Origin: Larix sibirica
Lineage: Eukaryota; Streptophyta; Pinopsida; Pinales; Pinaceae
Assembly (NCBI GenBank): GCA_004151065.3
Contig: NWUY0300008442.1
Coordinates: forward strand, 7,897-30,957
DNA length: 23,061 bases
Direction: 5' to 3'
The notes beneath the pieces are model-generated. The model was not told where the DNA came from, searched no databases, and saw nothing but the letters and a program-made list of their open reading frames with translations. Position numbers and translations under genes: made by a program. Shown in pieces: positions 10,248 to 18,222 of this stretch; the stretch's first letter is position 1; each line of letters starts with the position of its first letter.

Positions 10248-10919
10248 GCTCAACTTAACCTTTGACATAATTTTAATTTTGAAGAAAGTGCCAGTTGTCA
10301 TTATAATGTTTTTTTAATAGAACATGACTATGAAAAAGTCACCTTTATAATATACCAGATTGATGACAACCACAAGCTAAACAAACCTGACAAGGATAAC
10401 ATCTCCAATAATGTTGGTTTGTCCAACTTGAAGATACTTTAAGATTGTTGGGGCCTCTACTATTGGGGCAATCATGCATTTATTTGAATTATGGCTTTAC
10501 CTCATCTTAAATGTATGGAGTGACAAAATTTGAACTCTATTTTGACACTATTGTCAATATGTGCTTTGCACATCTTTTTGTCACCTAATTTTTTTGTGGA
10601 AGAAATTTGTAAAGATGTTTCATTCATCAAATAGGAAAGTTCTTTTTTTACATTTTCTTTTATAAAAATTGATGTTTTGACATTATGGATTAGATGTATG
10701 AAATATGAAAAAACATAAAATTAAAAAAATAATGATCATGACAAAATAACGTAGATGATATCAATTCGATTTTTTTAAAGTATTGAGAAGTTTGTATTTT
10801 ATTTTTGTGAGTGTTTAATACATTGGAGATTAAGATGGATATAGGTTAGTAATAAGTAGTTGTTTTTTATTATTAGTTTTTTTATTTGGGTAAGTTTCAT
10901 TGTTAAGTTAATTATGACT
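10248..10919. other. Intergenic DNA, no gene seen
   Basis: AT-rich, with stops in all frames and no recognised repeat or motif. Confidence 0.55.
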
Positions 10920-11575
10920 TTGGAAGGAGTGACATCCTTTTGTGTTTATGTAGTTGGTATATTGTTGTTGCACGGAGGTTATACTGTTTTTTTTACATCC
11001 CTTTGGATATTGATTACCATCAAATGTTTTTATTCTCAATACCAGAATATCCAAAATAAATATCCATAAAATGAGCATGGAGTTGGATTACATGGCATCT
11101 CAAGGCATACTTGAATTTCATCATAAGAGTTGCTTTCTCCCAAACTTCATCGATATCAACGTGTTTTTCTCTAGATTGAAAAATGATTCTTTCATCATTC
11201 CAATATATCTCATCTTCTCTTATTCGATCTATTATGAGATCCATGGTAGATGTTATTATCTATTTAGAGATCCTCACTCTTTGAAATGATCTTCTATTCA
11301 TTATGAAAATTAGATATGCATTGCACTTTTTGTTAGAGCGTTTACACGGTTATTGATGAAGTTGTTACATACCCTTAGACCCAAACCATGTCTTACTACT
11401 CCTGTATTTATGCAAATAGGAAGAGACACATGGAGCATATGTCATATCTCTTTTACAGTGCAGAGTACAAGTTCCACTCAAAATATAATTCAAATTGTAA
11501 CATGTTACTCACGCTCTCTCAACCTCGAATGAGAGACCACTATTCCCAACTTTCCTCATATGAGTTTATCCTAGG
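10920..11575. repeat. Dispersed repeat, copy 2 (family unknown)
   Basis: This is the diverged partner of the repeat at 2935-4035, in the same orientation about 8 kb away. Shared order and shared blocks span from the GGATATTGA(T/C)(T/C)ACCATC segment (about 11004) to the AACCTC(G/A)AAT(G/A)AG segment (about 11521). It lacks the roughly 400-bp interior block of copy 1. Short ORFs on both strands here are not conserved between the two copies and do not look coding. Confidence 0.75.
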
Positions 11576-12098
11576 ATCTATATTTTAGAATGACTTTAAA
11601 TAAATTGCACTAATTTAGTTATGTATGTGTCAACATGAACAAAAATAAAACAAATAATAAACAAGATGGGCAGAAAAGCATAATATAACACATCAAGGAA
11701 AATTTTAGGGGTGAAATTTAGCCCATGGGCTAATTTTCGAGGTTTAATTTTTTCCAATTTTCCAATTTTTTCACCATTTTCCAATTTTTTCCAATATGAT
11801 TCCCCCAATTTCCATAGGATTAATTTTTTTTTACTTTAAAAATCACCAAAATTGCCCAAAAAGAATATAAAACCCTTAGAAATTTGAGTATTTAAAAAAA
11901 ATATTGCCAAACATTTTATGGTTGGAAATTTGATAATTAGTAAGTTTCGCCNAAGATTTCTATACTTAATGAAAATTATGGATGCTTAAAATTTTCCCGT
12001 GTATTACTATGTAAGCGTTTTGTGCTACTCTATGAAAGAGAGTGTGAAATAGAAGAGAGGATGGCTAACTATTTGCTAACTTGTTATATGCTAAGTTT
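11576..12098. other. Intergenic DNA with TTTTCCAA-rich patch and a gap
   Basis: At 11746-11795 a purine/pyrimidine-skewed patch repeats TTTTTTCCAATTTTCC-like words. A single n sits at 11952. Unlike the other three n positions, I see no duplicated sequence around it. No gene is supported. Confidence 0.6.
11952..11952. other. Assembly gap/contig join (single n)
   Basis: Isolated n with no flanking duplication visible. Confidence 0.8.
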
Positions 12099-13079
12099 GG
12101 TGTCATACATAATATATACACTAAGTACATTTTAGTTAGAAGATCAACATTCTTTGGTTTTATCATTATCGATCTCTGTTTGTCTTCTTAGTGTGTTGCA
12201 TACTATTGTTTACACACATGTATAATGGTTGTAGGGATAATTGACATTCTTGGTGTGTGTGTGCAAATCTACAGCTTGGGAACATGATGCTAAAGTGTGT
12301 GTGGCCTTTTTTATGCCAAAGGCTATTGAGTGTTTTTTCTTACCATGAATCTCATAAGGGTACTATTACTTGACCTGGTTTATAAGACATGAATCAGAAA
12401 ACAACTTAAACAACATATGATTGATCAAGCTCTAATTGGAAGCATTATTAACATAAATGAAACAAATAAATGTATGTGCAGAAAGAAAGTGATATCTAAA
12501 CAATGCATGTATGTATGTTTAAAATATTTTCTTTTTGCTTCATGAGAGGGAGAGCATGAAACAAAAAAGATGCTCGGTGTTTATGCATATCATGCATTCG
12601 ATACATAATATACACACTAAGTACATTTTAGTTAGAACAACATTCGATTGCTAAAGGTGCTTTGGTTCTATCATTGCCAATCGTTGTTTGTCTTCTCAAT
12701 ATTATGCGTATCATTGTTGACACACATGTATAATGGTTGTACCGATAATTCACATTCTTCGTGTGCATGCAAATCTACAGCTTGGGCACATGATGCTAAA
12801 GTGCATGTGGTCTTTTTTATGCCAAAGGCTATTGAGTTTTTTTTTTCTACCATGGATCTCATAAGGGTACTACTACTTGACCTTATTTATAAGATGTGAA
12901 TCAAAGAACAACTTGAACAATATATGATTGATCAAGCTCCATTTGGAAGCGTTATTAACATAAATGAAACAAATAAATGGATGTGCACAAATAAAATGAT
13001 ATTGTATGTATGTTTAAAGTATTTTCTTTTTTGCTTCAGGAGAGGGGGAGCATGAAACAAAAAGGATGCTTAGTGTTTA
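12099..13079 (+). repeat. ~500-bp unit in tandem (two copies plus a truncated third)
   Basis: Copy 1 runs from about 12099 to 12590 and copy 2 from about 12591 to 13079. Shared landmarks are ACTAAGTACATTTTAGTTAG (12120; 12616), CACACATGTATAATGGTTGT (12213; 12721), AAATCTACAGCTTGGG, TTTTTTATGCCAAAGGCTAT, ATCTCATAAGGGTACTA, TATGATTGATCAAGCTC and CATTATTAACATAAATGAAA-like sequence. Divergence is scattered substitutions with small indels. A third unit start (AGTGTTTATGCCTATCATGC) lies at 13349, directly after the MITE, and then diverges. The MITE therefore inserted near the start of this third, truncated unit. Confidence 0.92.
13071..13079 (+). repeat. Left 9-bp target-site duplication of MITE
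   Basis: TAGTGTTTA, identical to 13348-13356 on the other side of the element. Confidence 0.9.
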
Positions 13080-13347
13080 GGAGTCGTCTAATCTCTAGAT
13101 GATTTGCACCTTTTCCGGTAGTTTTCGCTGGAATTCGATGACGCCGAAATTGCTAAAATTGCAATTTCAGTTGCTAGTATTTCAACTTTGATTGTGGGGA
13201 TGGATTCAACACCCTCGATTACTCCCAGGGCACCCAGATTATGCAATTCCAACAACCCCAAACTGCAATTTCAACAATTTGAGTTGGATTTTGGCCGAAA
13301 TTATTGTCGAATTCTGGGTGCAAATGGTCTAGAGTTTAGCTCACTCC
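13080..13347. mobile_element. 268-bp Mutator-like MITE
   Basis: The element begins GGAGTCGTCTAATCTCTAGA and ends, read from the other strand, GGAGTGAGCTAAACTCTAGA. Similarity continues to ATTTGCACC, giving imperfect terminal inverted repeats of about 31 bp. Weaker inverted similarity (GAATTCGA, the GCCGAAA/TTTCGGC words) goes further in. A perfect 9-bp duplication, TAGTGTTTA, flanks it. A 9-bp TSD with long TIRs is typical of Mutator-like elements. There is no transposase ORF, so it is non-autonomous. The tandem unit starts elsewhere in the window (about 12572) show GGTGTTTATGCATATCATGC uninterrupted, which is the empty-site form. Assignment to Mutator rests on TSD length and TIR style, not on a transposase match. 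Confidence 0.88.
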
Positions 13348-13356
13348 TAGTGTTTA
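13348..13356 (+). repeat. Right 9-bp target-site duplication of MITE
   Basis: TAGTGTTTA, perfect match to 13071-13079. Confidence 0.9.
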
Positions 13357-13703
13357 TGCCTATCATGCATTATATACATAGAATTACATATCACTTATAG
13401 AATTCCCTTTTGATGTCCAAAAACAATTTGGTTACGTATTGTTGGTGATGTTCATTTCCTAATGTGTCGTGTTATTGTTGGTGTGTCAACATAAGGATGC
13501 AGCATCGTTGGCAATCCTAGCATGTGCTTGCTGGCAAGGTGTGCAAATGGAGGGATTTAAAGAATATGTACACACATTGTTGAAGTGTGTATGTGCAGGA
13601 TGTTGAAATATGCAACGATATTTTGGAGCTTAGATTGCACATTAGTGACAAATGTTGGGAAGGCTCTATAAGTACATGGAGAACTATCCCTCAACTTCAA
13701 CCA

Positions 13704-13763
13704 TTAATGACAATAAGATACTACTAAGGATGCTTAATGACAATAAGATGCTACTAAGGATGT
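13704..13763 (+). repeat. 30-bp tandem duplication
   Basis: TTAATGACAATAAGATACTA and the following CTAAGGATGC repeat at 13734 with a single A/G change. Directly downstream, CACCATG-GAA-CATGGTG (13766-13782) forms a perfect 7-bp inverted repeat. All recur in copy B at +2740. Confidence 0.93.
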
Positions 13764-13879
13764 TTCACCATGGAACATGGTGAGGCATAAGGCAGCATTG
13801 CATGACCCGATATTGAGTTGATGCACACAACTACAATGCTAAAGTGGCATAGATAGAAGAAGTCAACACGTTGTAGTGG

Positions 13880-14148
13880 TTAGATTACTACCCATTAACC
13901 CTATGCCAATAGTATACCACCTAGAGCATTGCCCTTAACTTGATAAGAGGAATTAAAAACGAAAAGGTGTTACCTAATTGGAGGAGGGAGTCCAAGATGA
14001 GAGCATAAGCAAGGTGTTTAGATTACTACCCATTAACCCTATGCCAATAGTATACCACCTAGAGCATTGCCCTTAACTTGATAAGAGGAATTAAAAACCA
14101 AAAGGTGTTACCTAATTGGAGGAGGGAGTCCAAGATGATAGCATAAGC
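13880..14148 (+). repeat. 131-bp tandem duplication upstream of the AT-hook gene
   Basis: Copies at 13880-14010 and 14018-14148 (offset 138) both run from TTAGATTACTACCCATTAAC to GCATAAGC. Only two substitutions were seen (AAACGAAAA/AAACCAAAA and GATGAGAGC/GATGATAGC). It is non-coding and lies about 0.6-1 kb upstream of the gene. It recurs in copy B at 16620-16888. Confidence 0.95.
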
Positions 14149-14282
14149 GGTTTTTTTTGAATGTTCCCTGATTTCCCAAATGCCATTGGGCACCCGTGAA
14201 CATTGATGTTACTTGACGAGGAGGTGAGGGCTAAAAAGTGAAACCAGAGTCATTAAAATATAGGATATGATAAGATTGTGAT

Positions 14283-14301
14283 TGATGATGATGATGATGA
14301 T
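14283..14301 (+). repeat. (GAT)n microsatellite
   Basis: Six GAT units upstream of the promoter region. The same is present at 17023-17041 in copy B. Confidence 0.9.
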
Positions 14302-14379
14302 GGTGACATTTACCATTCCCTTGCCACAATTCTCTGTTGTTAGACGCTCTCTTTCCTAATCATTTTCCATGTGTCAGTG

Positions 14380-14875
14380 TCCGATTAGCAAGTTGTCGAG
14401 ACATTCAACGAGCCAAAAAGTGTTCCACGTGGTCGTACATGAGACGTGCAACGTCAGTGCGGCGATGGCAGTCGCCTCGGAATACGGTGCTCGCATTGCT
14501 GGATGCGCGTCCGTGTCGGTAGCCTCGGGATTTCACAGGATCCTGAATCGACGGTCATGGTTGCATCCTGACATGTGCTCCATACATCCGACGGCTCACG
14601 CCGGGAAGGGGCTTTACACGGGGTCTGAATTACCGCGTCGCGGTCGGTCAACAGCTGCAAGTGGCGGCGCCGCGCGCCTGTGAAACCACAAATCGCAGTC
14701 CTCCAATTCAATTCAAATCCTTTGCACACCCAGCAAATCAATTTTACAAAAGCGTCGGTGAATCAGCAGCAAAGAACCAGCCTTCTCAGCTTCCCGACGC
14801 CCTCGGTTCGGTTCGGTTCGGTTCGGTTCTGCCGTGTAATAATAGTCAAATCTTCTTTGACCCGACCGGGTACAG
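14380..14875 (+). promoter_or_regulatory. CpG-rich putative promoter / first-exon region of the AT-hook gene (copy A)
   Basis: Base composition changes sharply. After kilobases of AT-rich DNA this stretch is GC- and CpG-dense, for example GTGGCGGCGCCGCGCGCC at 14660-14677. It contains a G-box CACGTG at 14426-14431, an ACGTCA word at 14450-14455 and a 13-bp near-palindrome ACCGCGTCGCGGT at 14632-14644. In heavily methylated plant genomes, retained CpG marks unmethylated regulatory or exonic DNA. A run CGGTT repeated five times lies at 14804-14829. A good splice donor (ACAG|GTAACC) at 14875/14876 suggests a non-coding first exon ending there. ORFs of 61-104 codons exist here, but they overlap on both strands and lack any motif, so they are taken as chance openings in GC-rich DNA. 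Confidence 0.6.
14804..14829 (+). repeat. (CGGTT)n pentanucleotide microsatellite
   Basis: Five head-to-tail CGGTT units, probably in the 5'UTR first exon. The same is present at 17544-17569 in copy B. Confidence 0.92.
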
Positions 14876-15180
14876 GTAACCCCCTATTCATTTTCTCATT
14901 TATATGGTATTTCTGGATTGCTTTCTTTCTTCCTCTGAAACTGCGCAGCGTAACGCGTTGATTGTGCTCCGCTTCCCTGGTTTGGGTTTTCACACAGCAG
15001 ATAACGCAGCACCTTCAATTTGTTTTAATAAATACCACTTGCCTAGCCACCTCTGCGATCGGTAGCTACCGACTTCTATTCGATTTTCGCCACCAAACGA
15101 CTATAAATCTCTGTTGGGTTTTGTTGTTGTTTAGTCTGCAAACATTGAGATTCATCTTTAATCATTCCCCTATTTATTAG
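14876..15180 (+). other. Possible first 5'UTR intron (copy A)
   Basis: The donor GTAACC follows ACAG, and the possible acceptor is TTCCCCTATTTATTAG at 15180. The acceptor's pyrimidine tract is moderate. Alternatives are one longer intron, 14876-15482, or transcription starting downstream at the TATA-like box, in which case this segment is promoter. Transcript data are needed to choose. Confidence 0.35.
15101..15108 (+). promoter_or_regulatory. TATA-like box CTATAAAT (copy A)
   Basis: CTATAAAT lies about 30 bp before a pyrimidine-rich stretch that could host a start site near 15135. A perfect 14-bp palindrome, TCGGTAGCTACCGA, lies just upstream at 15059-15072. If used, this start would place the 36-codon upstream ORF and one intron in the 5'UTR. 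Confidence 0.4.
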
Positions 15181-15291
15181 ATGAGAGACGAGCTGGATAA
15201 ATCTATAAACGGATTGAAAGTTTTGTATCAAAGGGACTCGATTGTTCGATACACGCTTAAATCTCTTGGAAGATATATCTCGGAGGACTGA
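15181..15291 (+). CDS. Possible upstream ORF, 36 codons, in the 5' leader (copy A)
   Basis: Begins ATGAGAGACGAGCTGGATAA (MRDELDKSIN) and ends at TGA 15289-15291, inside the GAGCT repeat. The peptide is charged and plausibly helical. It contains SLGRYIS near its end and matches no family I recognise. It starts directly after a possible splice acceptor and stops before the strong donor at 15322/15323, so it would lie in one leader exon. A 36-codon opening has about an 18% chance at random, so length alone proves nothing. Only conservation across species would show that it is a translated, regulatory uORF. Confidence 0.3.
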   Translation: MRDELDKSINGLKVLYQRDSIVRYTLKSLGRYISED

Positions 15292-15313
15292 GCTGAGCTG
15301 CGCTGAGCTGAGC
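15289..15313 (+). repeat. (GAGCT)n-like short repeat in the 5' leader
   Basis: TGAGCTGAGCTGCGCTGAGC and continuation: five GAGCT-like units, one altered to GCGCT. The same is at 18029-18053 in copy B. Confidence 0.85.
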
Positions 15314-15322
15314 CATCATCAG

Positions 15323-15482
15323 GTATTGATTTAATCGGTAATCGGGTCCATTGGATTGCATTGATTAAATGAAAACAATAGCCGAAACGTTTGATTTGTA
15401 TTGGATCTTCGTAGCGTAGCATGTATTTGGAATATTATGCTGTGATTTCCCCCTTATATGTTGGAATGGTTTTGTTGTGTAG
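15323..15482 (+). other. 5'UTR intron directly before the start codon (copy A)
   Basis: The donor CATCAG|GTATTG at 15322/15323 and the acceptor GTTTTGTTGTGTAG|ATGGG at 15482/15483 are good plant splice sites around a 160-bp T-rich segment. The intron ends exactly at the ATG, so the start codon is the first triplet of the coding exon. Leader introns in this position are common in plants and often raise expression. Confidence 0.7.
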
Positions 15483-15845
15483 ATGGGAAAATCGAAGAAG
15501 AAAACGTCTGCTTCTTCTTCAAAGGAGAAAGCCGAGGTCGCTACAGAAGAAATCCCTCCACAACCCCCAAGGAAGCGTGGACGACCCAAGAAAATTATCG
15601 AAGAGAAAGTAGAAACAGAAGAAGGAAAACCCCCCCAAGAACAGACTGAGGAAATCCAGCCGAAGAAAGTCGCAAAACCATCAACAAAACAAGAAGAGTC
15701 ACCAGCACCAGCAACAGCAGTAGCAGCAGAAGCATCAACGGGAGCTCCTCCGCCTCCTTCTGTGAAAGAAGAAGGAAGCGCTGAAACGAAGCCAAGAAGG
15801 GGAAGCAGGCGCAAGAGCCAGCGGCCTTCAAGGGCTCCAGAATGA
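15483..15845 (+). CDS. Small AT-hook DNA-binding protein (copy A)
   Basis: This encodes 120 residues and is the only convincing gene of the window. Residues 1-17 are Lys/Ser rich. RKRGRPKK at residues 30-37 is a canonical AT-hook with the GRP core that inserts into the minor groove of AT-rich DNA. Residues 38-70 are Glu/Lys rich, 71-95 Ala/Pro rich, and 103-118 basic (KPRRGSRRKSQR), a possible nuclear localisation signal or degenerate second hook without the GRP core. There is no globular domain, signal peptide or membrane segment, so the protein is probably disordered and nuclear, an HMGA-like architectural factor. Known HMGA proteins of plants usually carry an H1/H5-like domain and several hooks, both missing here. 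The ATG is chosen because an in-frame TAG precedes it and a splice acceptor abuts it. The whole coding region is one exon. The same sequence occurs at 18223-18585. A 163-codon ORF on the opposite strand is only the shadow of this biased composition. Confidence 0.85.
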   Translation: MGKSKKKTSASSSKEKAEVATEEIPPQPPRKRGRPKKIIEEKVETEEGKPPQEQTEEIQPKKVAKPSTKQEESPAPATAVAAEASTGAPPPPSVKEEGSAETKPRRGSRRKSQRPSRAPE

Positions 15846-15976
15846 TATATAAACATATTTATATTAGATTAGTATACAATCTCTATACCACACCAGGTAA
15901 TTATTCTGGTTTTCCTGGCGTCTTTGTTCTTTTCAAACTCTGGTTTCTATTCTTATTATTTAATTTTTGGGCATGG
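15846..15976 (+). other. 3' flank of AT-hook gene copy A, cut by the join
   Basis: AT-rich after the stop. CACCAG|GTAATT at 15895/15896 resembles a splice donor, so an intron in the 3'UTR is possible. No clear polyadenylation signal is visible before the n. Confidence 0.4.
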
Positions 15977-15977
15977 N
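15977..15977. other. Assembly gap/contig join (single n)
   Basis: It sits exactly at the boundary of the two 2739-bp copies. The left contig ends just before an A9 homopolymer that is present in copy B at 18718-18726, a plausible reason for the contig to stop. Confidence 0.9.
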
Positions 15978-16087
15978 ATTATGCAATTCCAACAACCCCA
16001 AACTGCAATTTCAACAATTTGAGTTGGATTTTGGCCGGAATTATTGTCGAATTCTGGGTGCAAATGGTCTAGAGTTTAGCTCACTCC
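15978..16087. mobile_element. Right part of the MITE in copy B
   Basis: Corresponds to 13238-13347. The left TIR and left TSD are missing because the contig begins inside the element. This truncation by a contig end, not by a biological breakpoint, is one reason to distrust the duplication. The right TSD follows at 16088-16096. Confidence 0.9.
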
Positions 16088-16619
16088 TAGTGTTTATGCC
16101 TATCATGCATTATATACATAGAATTACATATCACTTATAGAATTCCCTTTTGATGTCCAAAAACAATTTGGTTACGTATTGTTGGTGATGTTCATTTCCT
16201 AATGTGTCGTGTTATTGTTGGTGTGTCAACATAAGGATGCAGCATCGTTGGCAATCCTAGCATGTGCTTGCTGGCAAGGTGTGCAAATGGAGGGATTTAA
16301 AGAATATGTACACACATTGTTGAAGTGTGTATGTGCAGGATGTTGAAATATGCAACGATATTTTGGAGCTTAGATTGCACATTAGTGACAAATGTTGGGA
16401 AGGCTCTATAAGTACATGGAGAACTATCCCTCAACTTCAACCATTAATGACAATAAGATACTACTAAGGATGCTTAATGACAATAAGATGCTACTAAGGA
16501 TGTTTCACCATGGAACATGGTGAGGCATAAGGCAGCATTGCATGACCCGATATTGAGTTGATGCACACAACTACAATGCTAAAGTGGCATAGATAGAAGA
16601 AGTCAACACGTTGTAGTGG

Positions 16620-16888
16620 TTAGATTACTACCCATTAACCCTATGCCAATAGTATACCACCTAGAGCATTGCCCTTAACTTGATAAGAGGAATTAAAAAC
16701 GAAAAGGTGTTACCTAATTGGAGGAGGGAGTCCAAGATGAGAGCATAAGCAAGGTGTTTAGATTACTACCCATTAACCCTATGCCAATAGTATACCACCT
16801 AGAGCATTGCCCTTAACTTGATAAGAGGAATTAAAAACCAAAAGGTGTTACCTAATTGGAGGAGGGAGTCCAAGATGATAGCATAAGC
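16620..16888 (+). repeat. 131-bp tandem duplication (copy B)
   Basis: Identical to 13880-14148, including its two internal substitutions. Confidence 0.95.
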
Positions 16889-17119
16889 GGTTTTTTTTGA
16901 ATGTTCCCTGATTTCCCAAATGCCATTGGGCACCCGTGAACATTGATGTTACTTGACGAGGAGGTGAGGGCTAAAAAGTGAAACCAGAGTCATTAAAATA
17001 TAGGATATGATAAGATTGTGATTGATGATGATGATGATGATGGTGACATTTACCATTCCCTTGCCACAATTCTCTGTTGTTAGACGCTCTCTTTCCTAAT
17101 CATTTTCCATGTGTCAGTG

Positions 17120-17615
17120 TCCGATTAGCAAGTTGTCGAGACATTCAACGAGCCAAAAAGTGTTCCACGTGGTCGTACATGAGACGTGCAACGTCAGTGC
17201 GGCGATGGCAGTCGCCTCGGAATACGGTGCTCGCATTGCTGGATGCGCGTCCGTGTCGGTAGCCTCGGGATTTCACAGGATCCTGAATCGACGGTCATGG
17301 TTGCATCCTGACATGTGCTCCATACATCCGACGGCTCACGCCGGGAAGGGGCTTTACACGGGGTCTGAATTACCGCGTCGCGGTCGGTCAACAGCTGCAA
17401 GTGGCGGCGCCGCGCGCCTGTGAAACCACAAATCGCAGTCCTCCAATTCAATTCAAATCCTTTGCACACCCAGCAAATCAATTTTACAAAAGCGTCGGTG
17501 AATCAGCAGCAAAGAACCAGCCTTCTCAGCTTCCCGACGCCCTCGGTTCGGTTCGGTTCGGTTCGGTTCTGCCGTGTAATAATAGTCAAATCTTCTTTGA
17601 CCCGACCGGGTACAG
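17120..17615 (+). promoter_or_regulatory. CpG-rich putative promoter / first-exon region (copy B)
   Basis: Same sequence as 14380-14875, with the G-box at 17166-17171 and the donor at 17615/17616. Confidence 0.58.
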
Positions 17616-17840
17616 GTAACCCCCTATTCATTTTCTCATTTATATGGTATTTCTGGATTGCTTTCTTTCTTCCTCTGAAACTGCGCAGCGTAACGCGTTG
17701 ATTGTGCTCCGCTTCCCTGGTTTGGGTTTTCACACAGCAGATAACGCAGCACCTTCAATTTGTTTTAATAAATACCACTTGCCTAGCCACCTCTGCGATC
17801 GGTAGCTACCGACTTCTATTCGATTTTCGCCACCAAACGA

Positions 17841-17848
17841 CTATAAAT
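17841..17848 (+). promoter_or_regulatory. TATA-like box CTATAAAT (copy B)
   Basis: Equivalent of 15101-15108. Confidence 0.38.
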
Positions 17849-17920
17849 CTCTGTTGGGTTTTGTTGTTGTTTAGTCTGCAAACATTGAGATTCATCTTTA
17901 ATCATTCCCCTATTTATTAG

Positions 17921-18031
17921 ATGAGAGACGAGCTGGATAAATCTATAAACGGATTGAAAGTTTTGTATCAAAGGGACTCGATTGTTCGATACACGCTTAA
18001 ATCTCTTGGAAGATATATCTCGGAGGACTGA
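17921..18031 (+). CDS. Possible upstream ORF, 36 codons (copy B)
   Basis: Identical to 15181-15291. The same caveats apply: it is a candidate only because of its place in the leader. Confidence 0.28.
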   Translation: MRDELDKSINGLKVLYQRDSIVRYTLKSLGRYISED

Positions 18032-18062
18032 GCTGAGCTGCGCTGAGCTGAGCCATCATCAG

Positions 18063-18222
18063 GTATTGATTTAATCGGTAATCGGGTCCATTGGATTGCA
18101 TTGATTAAATGAAAACAATAGCCGAAACGTTTGATTTGTATTGGATCTTCGTAGCGTAGCATGTATTTGGAATATTATGCTGTGATTTCCCCCTTATATG
18201 TTGGAATGGTTTTGTTGTGTAG
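18063..18222 (+). other. 5'UTR intron directly before the start codon (copy B)
   Basis: Same splice sites as 15323-15482. Confidence 0.68.

Larger units (their letters stand above)
13238..15976 (+). repeat. 2739-bp direct repeat, copy A
   Basis: Every stretch compared by eye recurs 2740 bp downstream (15978-18716), with one difference seen: A at 13298 versus G at 16038. The repeat starts inside the MITE and ends at GGGCATGG immediately before the n at 15977. It contains the MITE's right part, several small tandem repeats, a CpG-rich promoter region and the AT-hook gene. Confidence 0.97.

Noticed and set aside
14369-14683. 104-codon plus-strand ORF (and overlapping 61- and 95-codon ORFs) in the CpG-rich block, repeated at 17109-17423
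   Set aside because: Opposing and overlapping frames are open at once, as expected in GC-rich DNA with few stops. There is no recognisable motif, and the position fits a promoter or first exon. Duplication in copy B adds no evidence, since all of the DNA is repeated.
15365-15856. 163-codon minus-strand ORF over the AT-hook gene (and 18105-18596)
   Set aside because: It is the antisense of the Lys/Glu/Pro-rich coding exon; absence of stops follows from that composition. The plus strand has the AT-hook, a fitting start and splice signals.
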